DNA of 25,349 nt from Phoronis ovalis (taxonomy: Eukaryota; Phoronida; Phoronidae): contig JAOXYB010057278.1 in NCBI GenBank assembly GCA_028565635.1, positions 1 through 25,349 of the forward strand. The letters are read 5' to 3'. Of the stretch, positions 1-8,520 are shown in pieces (within the stretch, counting starts at the first letter, position 1; each line of letters begins with the position of its first letter). A program made the translations under genes and the position numbers. The notes beneath the pieces are model-generated. The model searched no databases. It had not been told where the DNA came from and saw only the letters and a program-made list of their open reading frames with translations.

Positions 1-346
1 CAGGATAATCCTAATAGGTCTGGATAACCACCTATTTCTGTGTGCAACCTGGCCTTTGCTAAAAGGCGTTTCTAGTTGTAACTTGTTATAAAGTTTTCAC
101 ACCTAATTATGAATTTATTTTTATATTGATATTGATATGCACTCTGAAACGCGCTTCGTTGCCAAAGTTGCGTACCTTTAAAACAAAAAGTTATCTCGTA
201 ATGTATTTATCATCAATGAAATCGTAAATAAAAACATTTAGGCCTATCTCTTTTTACTGTTACACAAACACACACACGTACTCGTGAAATCTTCCACTAT
301 GGAGCTTTCAGAGACATGATGTGCTGCTAGAGTTTAAAAATAGAAG
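1..346. other. Non-coding, nothing recognised
   Basis: AT-rich sequence with no supported gene or structured repeat. The recognisable duplicated block begins just after it. Confidence 0.5.
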
Positions 347-488
347 GCTAAGCAAAAAGCAAACTCACCGGCGATACCTATTCAGAATGAGTCTTAATGT
401 TAGAAAGGACGTGGTAGGCGACGATGAATCACGCAGAGGGAAAGGCTTATTAAGATTATTGACGTAATTATTTCGCTCTTGTTAAATT
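347..488. repeat. Duplicated module a, copy 1
   Basis: This stretch matches 10023-10170. Both begin GCTAA-CAAAAAGCAA, share GGCGATACCTATTCA and TAGGCGACGATG, then ATCACGCAGA, and end with GACGTAATTAT plus CTCTTGTTA. It is the first module of the block that recurs at 10-15 kb. No coding sequence is visible in either copy, so the conservation reflects common descent of flanking DNA, or a regulatory role that cannot be judged from two copies. Confidence 0.8.
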
Positions 489-898
489 GAAGGAATATAA
501 CAAAAATTGACTATGGTTAAGCCCAGACGTTAGTTGAGAGGGTACAGAACACAAATGGTTCGATTTATTCAGACTGCAATTTAATATGTGTTCATCAGTA
601 CTGTATGTACAACACACGAATACACATATGCCTTACGTGATATCGTACAACAAAACGTCACAGTAAGAAGTTATATTTTAAATGGAACTACCTAAAATAT
701 TAATTCTGTATGAGTAATGTTGGCGGAGTTTAGTACAATCGTGAACTATTGCTGTTAATAAATGCCAGGAATGTTTTAAGCCAGCTGATTGTCATGATAC
801 AGCATTGAAAATGACGAAATATTATTGAAGGGGTCAGTTACTGAGATAATATGATACCACAACATAAAAAATCCCAAAGCGCCTTTGTATAAAGGAGA
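489..898. other. Non-coding spacer between modules a and b
   Basis: No gene supported. The equivalent spacer in block B (10171-10979) is about twice as long because it carries extra repeat sequence, including the 33-bp repeats near 10.4 kb. Confidence 0.45.
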
Positions 899-1155
899 CA
901 ATGAAATCCTTTAGTAGTAATACTTCGTTCAGAAATACCCATAACTGGCCAATCAGGAATAGACACGCTCGTTACTACTACGTCAACAGTCTCCAGTAAG
1001 AATCAGATGTGGTAAAAATCACACAATGGTAAAACCCTTTTGAGCCATTTCTTAAAATTCCATAAGCTAAAATAAATCCTCGCCAATGTGCAACTGTTAG
1101 CAACACATTTTGGAATAACCAATATGAGTCATTCAATATCGGGGAAATTTGCAAC
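899..1155. repeat. Duplicated module b, copy 1
   Basis: This matches 10980-11207. Shared landmarks in order are AATGAAATCCT, CCAATCAGGAA, CAACAGTCT followed by AGTAAGAA, ACAATGG-AAAACCC, CATAA-CTAAAATAAATCCTC and an AATATC-GG-A-AT-TGCAA segment. The CCAATCAG box is kept in both copies. CCAAT boxes also lie about 100 bp upstream of the three intact genes, so b may descend from promoter-bearing DNA, but no gene follows it directly. Confidence 0.8.
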
Positions 1156-1263
1156 TCTGAAAAAAGCCATAAAATGTTACTGCAACCCCGGCAACAATAT
1201 ATGGTATATTATCTGAGCCTATGAAACTTTATTTCGAATTAGAAATACTGTTATAACTATATA

Positions 1264-1478
1264 ACAAAAATGCAAAGACGAAACAAAGTGCAGAATATTT
1301 CACAAATATCTAGCAAAACATTCCTCTAAATTAGCCATTTTAAAGTTTTAAGACACGATTACATTAACTGCATGGAATTATATTGTTCAAGAAAACGCGG
1401 CAAAAACTATCTTTTATAGACTACACTGGCTACCGGAAATGTTGCATTTAGAACTTTCTTTTTAAAAAAAGTTGAACT
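1264..1478. repeat. Duplicated module c, copy 1
   Basis: This is one of four copies, with 3105-3437, 11702-12052 and 15894-16690. Shared landmarks are an ACAAAATGCAAA-like start, a TAGCAAAA/TAGCCATT segment before a TTAAG-C-A stretch, CAAGAA-ACGCG-CAAAAACTATCTT-TAGA (AAGAACAATCTGGTAGA in copy 3) and a run of Ts after TTTAGAA. It is non-coding in every copy. Confidence 0.7.
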
Positions 1479-1930
1479 GTTTATCACAACAAATATCTTT
1501 AAGAATTATTAAAGAAATATTTAAGAAATATTAATTTTTGCTTGAATAAGCTGTTTTCAGTGTTTTGAATGGGGCTTTGTTAATTAATTTTGTTTGTACA
1601 TTCCAACACATTTAGTAGCCGAAATTAGATCGCTTCACATTTGACACACCTGAGCATTGAAGAAATGCATCCAAATATAATAGCCTTACGGATATTTACA
1701 AAAGCAGAAAAGCGTAAATAATATTTAAAACTCTATAATCGACGTGTGTACTATTTTTATAGAGATAAACAAAATAATTCCAAACAGTAAACAGTAAACA
1801 AGTATACTTATACAATAAAATGCATGTAGACAAATGTATTTGTATTCATGTACAGATAGCACATTATCATAATCATTATTATAGCAAAATTTATCTCTTT
1901 AGTGATAAAGTGATTGCAAACACAAATACC
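1479..1930. other. Non-coding, AT-rich
   Basis: No gene or distinct repeat supported. It separates modules c and d, as the corresponding stretch does in block B. Confidence 0.4.
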
Positions 1931-2290
1931 TGTTAATGTGAAATAATTGGTTTTTGTGCAAATAATATTTATTCGTATACATTATCTACGGAGGAAGTTA
2001 TACAATCTATAAGCTTGCTATATTCCCTAAACGTCGCTTTTTTAATTTTTTGCTGAAATGTTTTATTTCTATAACAATGTATAAAATATTATACACTACA
2101 TAATTTTCAACTAACTTTGATGTGTATGATATCTGAGAAAAAGAACATAAGACTTTATACGGAGTTCAGACAAATCATCATACATTTATGTAATACATGT
2201 CTCGTCAAAATTGATAAAACTTGCAAAAATGTTTATTATAGATAGGAGCAGTTAAGGCAGACAAGATACCTTAGTTTAAATTAAAATGCC
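1931..2290. repeat. Duplicated module d, copy 1
   Basis: This matches 12441-12770, and in its second half 17940-18090. The clearest mark is ATGTCTCGTCAAAATTGATAAA near 2199, present in all three with one or two changes. Before it come AACTAACT-TGATGTGT, a TATACGGA-TT-A segment and ATCATA/ATCGTA-TTTATGTAA. AATATGAAATAATTG-TTTTTGTG-like sequence opens copies 1 and 2. No reading frame is conserved. Confidence 0.75.
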
Positions 2291-3104
2291 ATACGGATAA
2301 TACTTTATTTCTTTGATTTGTAATTATCTTGCAGGTATAAGTGTGGATTTACCCGTTTCTAACTTACAATAACATCAAATAAATGACATAAAAACATTAT
2401 AGTATATACGATATATAATAATTTATTACCACCTTTTTTCTTACTAGCAAGCTGCCTTCCATTGATTAATATGATGTTTTAGTTACATAAATGTAATACA
2501 GAATCAATCAAACTGCTTCTTGCTTTAATTATGTCACTGCACGAGCGATGGATCTAGACTTTGTTATATAGTGATAGCACTTTTATTAATAGCAACGTGC
2601 AACTGACACATTGCAGTAACTTCCCACGATAAATTGTCGAATATTGGTGCTAAACTGTAACAGTATGGTAAATGTAAGGTATTTCACTTTTCCAATAACA
2701 AAAGCGATATGCCCAATGTTTAAATAGAAGACTACTAATACAAAAACAACTAGTATATACTACTTATTTCGCTCAAAACCTGCAAAAAACAACATAATAA
2801 GACTTTAAAATAATATAAAGATACACAAAACTTTATGACATTATTTAACTTTCGCTTTTATTGCAAAATATAAAGTTTATACAGATTTTGTGGCAGGTAA
2901 TACACCCGCACATAATATAATGCTTGATATCTTTGTTACTCAAGCAAAAAAACATACCGGACAGTTGACCTGATACAATTAAATAAATACTATATTTTGC
3001 TGAAATAATCCACCATCCCCAATAATATTTCTAGGAAACAGAAAATATTCCACAATGCGGCTGGTACAATATCGGATCTTTCTAAAAAAAATTTACTGAT
3101 ACAT
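2291..3104. other. Non-coding, AT-rich
   Basis: No supported gene. In block B a decayed family gene lies about 0.85 kb after module d. I searched the same interval here for its YH and CxC signatures and saw none; a second module c follows instead. Confidence 0.4.
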
Positions 3105-3437
3105 ACAAAGACAAAACATTGCATACTTATCTACAAAAACGCTTCTCTCTAAAATAAAATAATAAAAATCTGCAAATTAGCAAAATTAAAGCAAACTTAA
3201 CTTATCTGGAGGAATATTTTATTTAAGAACACGCGACAAGAACTATCTTGTAGATTACATAAGGCTGTACTCGGGCTAATTGACATCTTTAATTCAGAAA
3301 TTTCTTTTTAAAATAAAGGGACAATTCTTTTTTACATACTTGCATCAGTATTGATGCTGTCCCGCACAAGTGTTGAGCTAATTTAGATTGTATCAGTTAC
3401 TAACTTCAAGCTTGGCACCAAACTGCACGTGTAGTGC
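3105..3437. repeat. Duplicated module c, copy 2
   Basis: This copy aligns best with 11702-12052. Shared segments include TTATCTACAAAAA, TTAGCAAAATTAA followed by AACTTA, ACAAGAACTATCTTGTAGA, TAA-TGACAT-TTTAATT and GAGCTAATTTAGA followed by TATCAGTTACTAAC and GCACCAA-CT. Its position just 3' of block A suggests a local re-duplication of c alone. Confidence 0.75.
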
Positions 3438-4778
3438 CACTCTCTCGTGTCACCCTGAAATTCGTATGTTTTAGTAGAAAAAAAGGTTGAAACTTTTTTT
3501 TATCAGCGTGAATGATATAATACCCAACAGGAATTCAGAATTTTTTAAGGTCCTGCTTTTCTTTTTTTTAGAAAAGTTACAGTTTAGTAAATCCCATCAT
3601 AAGTACTCTATAGCACATTATATATCAAGGTTTAACCTCGGCGAGTACCTTAAGAAAGCCAAGCGTAATACAATGGCGCAAAGTTCTAATTCGATATGCA
3701 CATCATAAATACCTGAGAGGATGAGTTCAGAAACTATCATAATTATTATCATTTTTACTCAGTGACAAAAGAGATACTTATATAGGTCACATTCAAATGG
3801 GCTGTGTAATCGAAATTGTAATCGTCCTTATAGCACTGACAGATAACGCTTGTACAGAAATTCAATTAAAACTTGTAAACTCGGCAGGGAGAACTTTATT
3901 CTGTATAGAATTGCAATACTTTGTAACAAACAGTTTATGATGTTGTCATAGATATTGCTAGTAAATGTGTGTCAAGTCGTAATTGTCTTGGTGTAAAAAG
4001 GAAGTTTCAAATAATTACCAGTCGTATCTATTTTAACTGGTGTGAGTTTAAACTCACATCTTCCTTGTGTAATAGCTGTCTTTAAAGAAATATTAATATG
4101 AGTCTTATACACATGTGTATGAAATATAACAGAATAACAGAAAATGCGAAACTTTTTTCCCTTTTTTATATTACTGATAGAACTATGCTCAAAAACAAAT
4201 CCAATCCCCCTCTACACCATTATAACTTCTTTTTGCTTGTCGAGAAACATTTTTAGAATCGAAATCCTGGTGCCGCATCTGCAACTCAAATTTATCTCAG
4301 CCAATAAGTGTCTACCATTGATACAATTTTTTTCTTAAATTTGGAAATATACATTATAATATTGTGCAAAAAGTGTGCAAGTTTACATTGTTGGAAATAC
4401 AGATATCTTGTTAAATTAAGAACATATCTTACATGATCTACTCAGTAATTTTGAATCTTACTATTATAAATAAACAACTAGGCAACATTATTCAAAATGG
4501 CTGTGGAAGCGCATACCAGCTACAATGCATGAGGAATGAGAACAGTTATGTCCGCAAGAAACCTTTATTTGAAGTTGACATAGCCTCCTTGATAAACTTC
4601 AGAGCTTCTTGCAACGATTAATTGTATGTAAAACAACCTTATAAACTATAACTCAAGTCACAAACGGGTACAGTTTAGGTAACTCTTACAAGTACGTTAA
4701 ATTAACTTAGTTCATCTTAATCTAATGAAGGACTCTTTTTTCTACATTCCTCAGCCTCTTTTTAAATCAACATGTCAA
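3438..4778. other. Long upstream region of gene 1, no gene supported
   Basis: Several short ATG-initiated frames (73, 64 and 62 codons) lie here. They are T- or A-run driven, show none of the family's Cys spacing and have no neighbour homology, so I treat them as chance. The two perfect palindromes at 4041-4058 and 4107-4120 are the only distinct structures. Confidence 0.45.
4041..4058. other. Perfect 18-bp palindrome TGTGAGTTTAAACTCACA
   Basis: The sequence equals its own reverse complement over all 18 bases. A second perfect palindrome (4107-4120, ATACACATGTGTAT) lies 48 bp away. They could be dimeric factor sites or chance; the distance to gene 1 is about 0.8 kb. Confidence 0.5.
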
Positions 4779-4783
4779 CCAAT
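4779..4783 (+). promoter_or_regulatory. CCAAT box of gene 1
   Basis: CCAAT lies 96 bp before the ATG at 4875. The other two intact family genes have a CCAAT at 112 and 113 bp before their ATG. No convincing TATA box is seen between it and the start. Confidence 0.35.
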
Positions 4784-4874
4784 AGAAATGGGACATTGAT
4801 GTGCTGAATACGACGTCTAAAACTTCGGTTCAATTGTCAAAAAATCGCAGCTGACGGAACAGTGAAACTTAAAC

Positions 4875-5135
4875 ATGTCAAACGAATATAACTACGTTCA
4901 TTATCATGAAAGCTGCAAAGTAAAGAAACAACTAAAATCTAACACAACTTCAACATTTCAACATGTTTGTGTATGTGGCTATGGCAACCATGGTATAAGC
5001 CAACATACAGCGAATTGTGAAGTCATTGGAGTGGTATCACAGCCGTATTGTTGGTGGATAAAATATTATTGGAAAATTAAATGTTATTGTAGGTACATTC
5101 CTACTGTTGACCAAAATCCAGTGGAAGGCCGCTAA
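4875..5135 (+). CDS. Small cysteine-rich family protein, copy 1 (86 aa)
   Basis: Function unknown; I do not recognise the family. The protein opens M-S-N-E-Y-N-Y-V-H-Y-H, in ungapped register with the other two intact copies at N6, V8 and H11. It has seven cysteines: C14, C32-V-C34, C48, C59 and C70-Y-C72. A tryptophan/lysine-rich segment (about 60-69) precedes the second CxC. The tail is P-T-V-D-Q-N-P-V-E-G-R, matching V-D-x3-V-x2-R-stop in all copies. There is no signal peptide or membrane helix. The start is well fixed: an in-frame TGA lies 12 nt upstream and A is at -3. An AATAAA follows the stop by about 20 bp. A decayed copy starts 260 bp downstream. The two CxC pairs could bind zinc or form disulfides; this is inference. 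Confidence 0.68.
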   Translation: MSNEYNYVHYHESCKVKKQLKSNTTSTFQHVCVCGYGNHGISQHTANCEVIGVVSQPYCWWIKYYWKIKCYCRYIPTVDQNPVEGR

Positions 5136-5154
5136 GTTGTAAGAAGCAAATATG

Positions 5155-5160
5155 AATAAA
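5155..5160 (+). terminator. AATAAA polyadenylation signal of gene 1
   Basis: A canonical AATAAA occurs about 20 bp after the stop codon. The 3' UTR would be very short if it is used. Confidence 0.4.
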
Positions 5161-5394
5161 CACGTAATAACTGCTTTTACATACAGTTTTAAAACAATAC
5201 TATTTTAACAGGAATTGACTTACGTAACCATATTCAAACTTGAATAATATCCATGAACGCCAACAAACTCATAAAAGCCTACAGCACAAATTACGATCAT
5301 ATTGATAGTCCGCATCATATAAAACACTTCGTCTATTCTACATGCTAATATAACAGTTAGTCAAGGAGGAACGCCAGTTTAACAGGATGCTTAT

Positions 5395-5639
5395 TACAAA
5401 ACAAAAGCTGCATTGGAACATTATCAAAGACGTTGTATTAAATTGTATTTTTCTTTCAGATTACGATCAGTATGTCTGCTAACATTGTTTTGCAATCCGA
5501 GGATTGATGACCATGATAATATACCTGAATGCATTGGTGAAGGTGTTCTATATCATTAGACGTTTCCATTTTGGCTATAAGAAATTGAGAACAGAGTAGA
5601 TATTCTTCTCCAGTTGATCAAAATACTGTGTATCACAGG
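5395..5639 (+). pseudogene. Decayed copy of the cysteine-rich family, next to gene 1
   Basis: From 5395 one frame reads Y-K-T-K-A-A-L-E-H-Y-Q-R-R-C, which places H9, Y10 and C14 exactly as in gene 1. It continues through S-V-C (near 5453), F-C-N-P (near 5483) and P-E-C-I-G-E-G-V to a TAG at 5557. In another frame the C-terminus follows as S-R-Y-S-S-P-V-D-Q-N-T-V-Y-H-R, almost the gene 1 tail, but the stop codon is now TTG. The copy has lost its start ATG (TAC), the second CxC (now AAT-TGA-GAA-CAG-AGT region), and has at least one frameshift. A T-rich tract ending CAG at 5459 resembles a splice acceptor, but lies inside the homologous region and is probably chance. Confidence 0.72.
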
Positions 5640-5821
5640 TTGGAGCTTACAATTGATATTTAAAACTCCCCTGTACTTGATAAATTGCTGGTTTACTGAT
5701 GTTTACCTAACTACACACTATTTGCACTGTTATTGACTAATTGGAAATTAACGTCACGGTGTTCTTCGGAAAACATTACAAGCTTTTTTCGATCAACTGT
5801 ACCGTAAATCGGAAAGAAATC

Positions 5822-6018
5822 AAGTTCACCCGAAGTTTCATAATATACCATCATCTAACTTTCTAATATATAGCAAATTGGAATTAACCTGTGATTATAA
5901 AAGTGTTTTAATGTAAATTTCTAGTTAATGTACGTCTTCTTTCTTTGCCAATGCTGTTTTATCAAAAACAAATGCTTAGAAAACATAAAACAATATATAA
6001 TACTGCGTAACTTTGAAA
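5822..6018. repeat. Duplicated module e, copy 1
   Basis: This matches 13927-14150. Shared segments are AGTTCAC-C-AAG, ACCATCA-TAA-TTTCTAATA-ATAGCAA, TGATTATAAAA, TGCCA-TGCTGTTTTATCAAAAA and ATGCTTAGAAAA-AAAACAATATA. In both blocks the module comes after a family gene or pseudogene, so gene and flank were duplicated together. Confidence 0.8.
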
Positions 6019-6129
6019 GAACGCTGTTCATAGACTGATTCGAGTACTATATAGAATTTATACATATTCTAGGTTCGATTAGTTTGTGTAACTATAATTA
6101 GATAGAATACTTAAATTATTTTACAAACC

Positions 6130-6290
6130 CAATTTCACGAAAGGTATCCCAGAAGAATATTATACGCAATACTGGCAGACGTCAATAGAAACCCTATTTC
6201 AACCTAACATAGGCCAAATCAAAATATTAAACAATTTCTTACCCGTTTTTCCGTGTTTTACTAAGAATAAGTATAAGCCATCTAGACAAT
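6130..6290. repeat. Duplicated module f with truncated start of g
   Basis: This matches the start of 14285-14650: AATATTA-ACGCAATACTGG, then AAATCAAAATATTAAACA-TTTCTTACC-GTTTTT. After about 6290 the similarity to the block B copy ends, and full g copies appear only after gene 2 (7640 and 7925). Confidence 0.7.
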
Positions 6291-6842
6291 AACATTTGAA
6301 TGAAAAACGTAGCAAATCATGTATATAGACACCTTGCGAACAGATTGTATGCCAAGAGATACATCTGAACTATTGAATATACGTGTATTCCTGTAGCTAT
6401 AAACGATTCATTCAAATTTTATTGTTGGCAAAACCGAATTATCATTATGTTCACTATTAGTAGTAATAAAAAATTTAACTGCTTTGAGAATTATTTTAAA
6501 ATGTGTATTTAAAATTTAATGTCAGGCTTAAAATGCATTAGTTTCAGCTTCTTTTAAATACAGACGAAGCAAGAACCTTCCAACACGACTCTTTGCTTGT
6601 TCACGTTATACTTCCAGTATTTTTACTTTAAATTCACCACCCGGACCAGTTAAGCTACATGCGATAAAAACAATCCATTTTAGTCTCATCGATCTTTATT
6701 ACCAAGTTAACCTTGTAAACATATAGTCATATATTAAAGTGATCTCTCATTTTTGTATAATTGTTTGAAAAAGAAGCCACGAGGCAATGACCTAAAGCGA
6801 AAAGCTACCAATTATAACCCATCTTACATGAACACATTACCG
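6291..6842. other. Upstream region of gene 2
   Basis: No gene supported. This is the left part of the segment (about 6290-7630) that has no counterpart between f and g in block B. Confidence 0.4.
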
Positions 6843-6847
6843 CCAAT
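6843..6847 (+). promoter_or_regulatory. CCAAT box of gene 2
   Basis: CCAAT lies 112 bp before the ATG at 6955, very close to the position seen in gene 3 (113 bp). A CACGCCCCC motif follows 26 bp later. Confidence 0.35.
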
Positions 6848-6954
6848 GGTTTTATTAAACAAAGACACGCCCCCAACAGTAAACCAACGGCAACGTAAAG
6901 CAAACTAACAGAAATACCAAATCATAATAAATAAAGACATCCATTCGCTCTACA

Positions 6955-7248
6955 ATGGCTAACGACTGGAATGACGTCGAATACCATCGGAAACTAACCT
7001 GTAGGTATGTCGGGTATTGGGTTCAGGAAAGAGTCGGCATTCGAAGACATTTGTTGAGATGTTGCAAATGTGGAAATTTTACCAATAAGTTGAATGACGA
7101 GAGACAAGAAAGATCAAGTGATGGGTACGAGAGACATATTAACGGAATTTGCTGCTGGGAAAAAATGGGAAATGGCAAGTTGGTACGTCTTTGCTACTGT
7201 GGACGTTTCCGATCACCAGTCGACATTACCATCGTACCACAAAGATAA
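6955..7248 (+). CDS. Small cysteine-rich family protein, copy 2 (97 aa)
   Basis: Function unknown. The N-terminus M-A-N-D-W-N-D-V-E-Y-H aligns without gaps to copies 1 and 3. Eight cysteines are present: C16, C36-C37-K-C39, C66-C67 and C80-Y-C82. The stretch between the two halves (about 43-62) is hydrophilic, rich in R, E, D and N, and longer than in the sisters, which explains the greater length. The tail S-P-V-D-I-T-I-V-P-Q-R ends at the stop like the others. No signal peptide or membrane segment is present, and the protein is basic. An in-frame TAA lies within about 30 nt upstream; the ATG context ACA-ATG-G is good. The pseudogene at 24478 is its closest relative here (shared H-L-[LV]-R-C-C-x-C and G-[KR]-L-[VI]-R-L-C-x-C). 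Confidence 0.68.
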   Translation: MANDWNDVEYHRKLTCRYVGYWVQERVGIRRHLLRCCKCGNFTNKLNDERQERSSDGYERHINGICCWEKMGNGKLVRLCYCGRFRSPVDITIVPQR

Positions 7249-7630
7249 TGTTTCCCAATTGGATAGAAGTGGAAAGAGAGCTTCTTTGTGTACCCGCATA
7301 TATGTATAAGAGATATTTTATACACCGCTCTGTTTTAATAAAAATGAAATGTAACTATTCATATGGTTATAAACCGAAAAACAAATGTAATTCTATAAAC
7401 TATTCAAATAATACACTGTTTATATCAAATTATAGTGTTATACTTTTAACATCCCAGGTACACGAACAAACCCTGTATTTGGAAATTGGGAGTTCATTTT
7501 CTGGCGAAATTATTAAACAATTTAAAAACATGTAAATAATCCTGATTAATACATATTAATATTATGTGCAAATGCATTTGTAATGTTTCCAGCAATCACT
7601 TTAATTCAACCTAAGCTATACTATGAACAT
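7249..7630 (+). other. 3' flank of gene 2 with an unexplained open frame
   Basis: A frame that is out of phase with gene 2 and begins inside it (ATG at 7149) stays open until 7535, 96 codons beyond the stop of gene 2. It includes C-N-Y-S-Y-G-Y and N-K-C-N-S but lacks the family's start or tail motifs. It may be chance or the remains of another copy. An AATAAA at 7337-7342 could end the gene 2 transcript. Confidence 0.3.
7337..7342 (+). terminator. AATAAA polyadenylation signal, possible end of gene 2
   Basis: A canonical hexamer lies 88 bp after the stop. In this AT-rich DNA it may be chance. Confidence 0.3.
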
Positions 7631-7639
7631 TATGCACAC

Positions 7640-7880
7640 CAAAATCAAAAACGTTTTTAAAACAACTTTTCCGTTTTTGTGTAATCCTGTTGCACTTACT
7701 AGGTATAACCCATATATGCTATGTATCCTAAAGTAATAATCTGTGAGAGATATATCCGTAAATCTAATGTATTCTTTAATAAATATTCACACGCTGTGTA
7801 CCAGTTGAACTTTAGTCCTCGATCATATACCCCGATTATATTGTTGTTCAATGGCGGTTGATACAGGATTAGAGTTTTTT
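7640..7880. repeat. Duplicated module g, copy 1
   Basis: This copy is tandem with 7925-8165 and matches 14405-14650. Shared marks are CCGTTTTTGT, CCATATATGCTATGTAT, AATAATCTG-GAG-G-TATATCCGTAAAT and CAATGGCGGT followed by TTTTTTTGATTTAG. Confidence 0.75.
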
Positions 7881-7924
7881 TGATTTAGAACAGTTCGGCG
7901 CAATTAGATTACTCTTTAACTACA

Positions 7925-8165
7925 AAATAAAAATCTAACAATGTCTTACCGTTTTTGTATATTGTATTACAAATAAATGTAATCCATTCGCATCCTGTGT
8001 TTATCGTAATGAAATAATCCGTGAGTGATATATCCGCAAGTTGAATGTATGTCTTCTGAAAACCTCTCACGATATATAAACTGAACATGAGTTCACAATG
8101 CTATGACCTGATTTTATCGCTTCAATGCCGGGCGGATGAGAATACAGCATTTTATTGATTTCCTC
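7925..8165. repeat. Duplicated module g, copy 2
   Basis: TCTTACCGTTTTTGTATATTGTA, AATCCATTCGC, GTAATGAAATAATCCGTGAGTGATATATCCGCAAG, GCTATGACCTGATTTTATCGCT, GCATTTTATTGATTT. The last two segments are closer to the 14.4 kb copy than to the adjacent g copy. No gene lies between the two g copies here, so a gene-bearing segment may have been lost. Confidence 0.75.
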
Positions 8166-8439
8166 AAGCAAACTGAAAATCACACTTGAAAGCGGGATTT
8201 TGGAAGTTACAGAAGGAAGAAAAAAACATAAATTAGATATCTTGATTTTAGACATACTACAAAAGATTAAACCTGTGTTTGCTTTTATCTAATACACAAA
8301 TATACGTTTGAAACTAACATATGGATATCATATGTAAAAAAATCATGAATTTCATCAACTATGTAGTTGGTATTTGACTATATAAAGATATGCCGTAAAT
8401 AATAATTATGTCTAGCAGTGTATGGAAACATTAATAGAT

Positions 8440-8520
8440 AAATGTTGTGCGTTATTTTGCTATAGAAACTCGTTAAAGCAGTACAATACAATGCCAAACA
8501 ATGAAGATCAACGATACATA
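8440..8520. repeat. Duplicated module h, copy 1
   Basis: This matches 14925-15025: TT-TTTTGCTATAG, then ATGCCA-A-AATGAA-ATCA. The short frame from the shared ATG reads M-P-N-N-E-D-Q-R-Y-I-H here and M-P-D-N-E-H-Q-Q-N-H in the other copy, but neither goes on into the family's Cys pattern. Confidence 0.55.

Noticed and set aside
1124-1216. Frame M-S-H-S-I-S-G-K-F... with K-C-Y-C-N-P-G, resembling the C-terminal half of gene 3
   Set aside because: It runs from module b into the b-c spacer, the duplicate copy has no such frame, and the V-D tail and first Cys block are absent. Probably chance.
3487-3708. 73-codon plus-strand frame
   Set aside because: F/K-rich translation of A and T runs, no homologous copy in block B.
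5440-5459. Polypyrimidine tract ending in CAG, like a splice acceptor
   Set aside because: It sits inside DNA that is continuous family homology in the 5.4 kb pseudogene, so an exon boundary there is unlikely.
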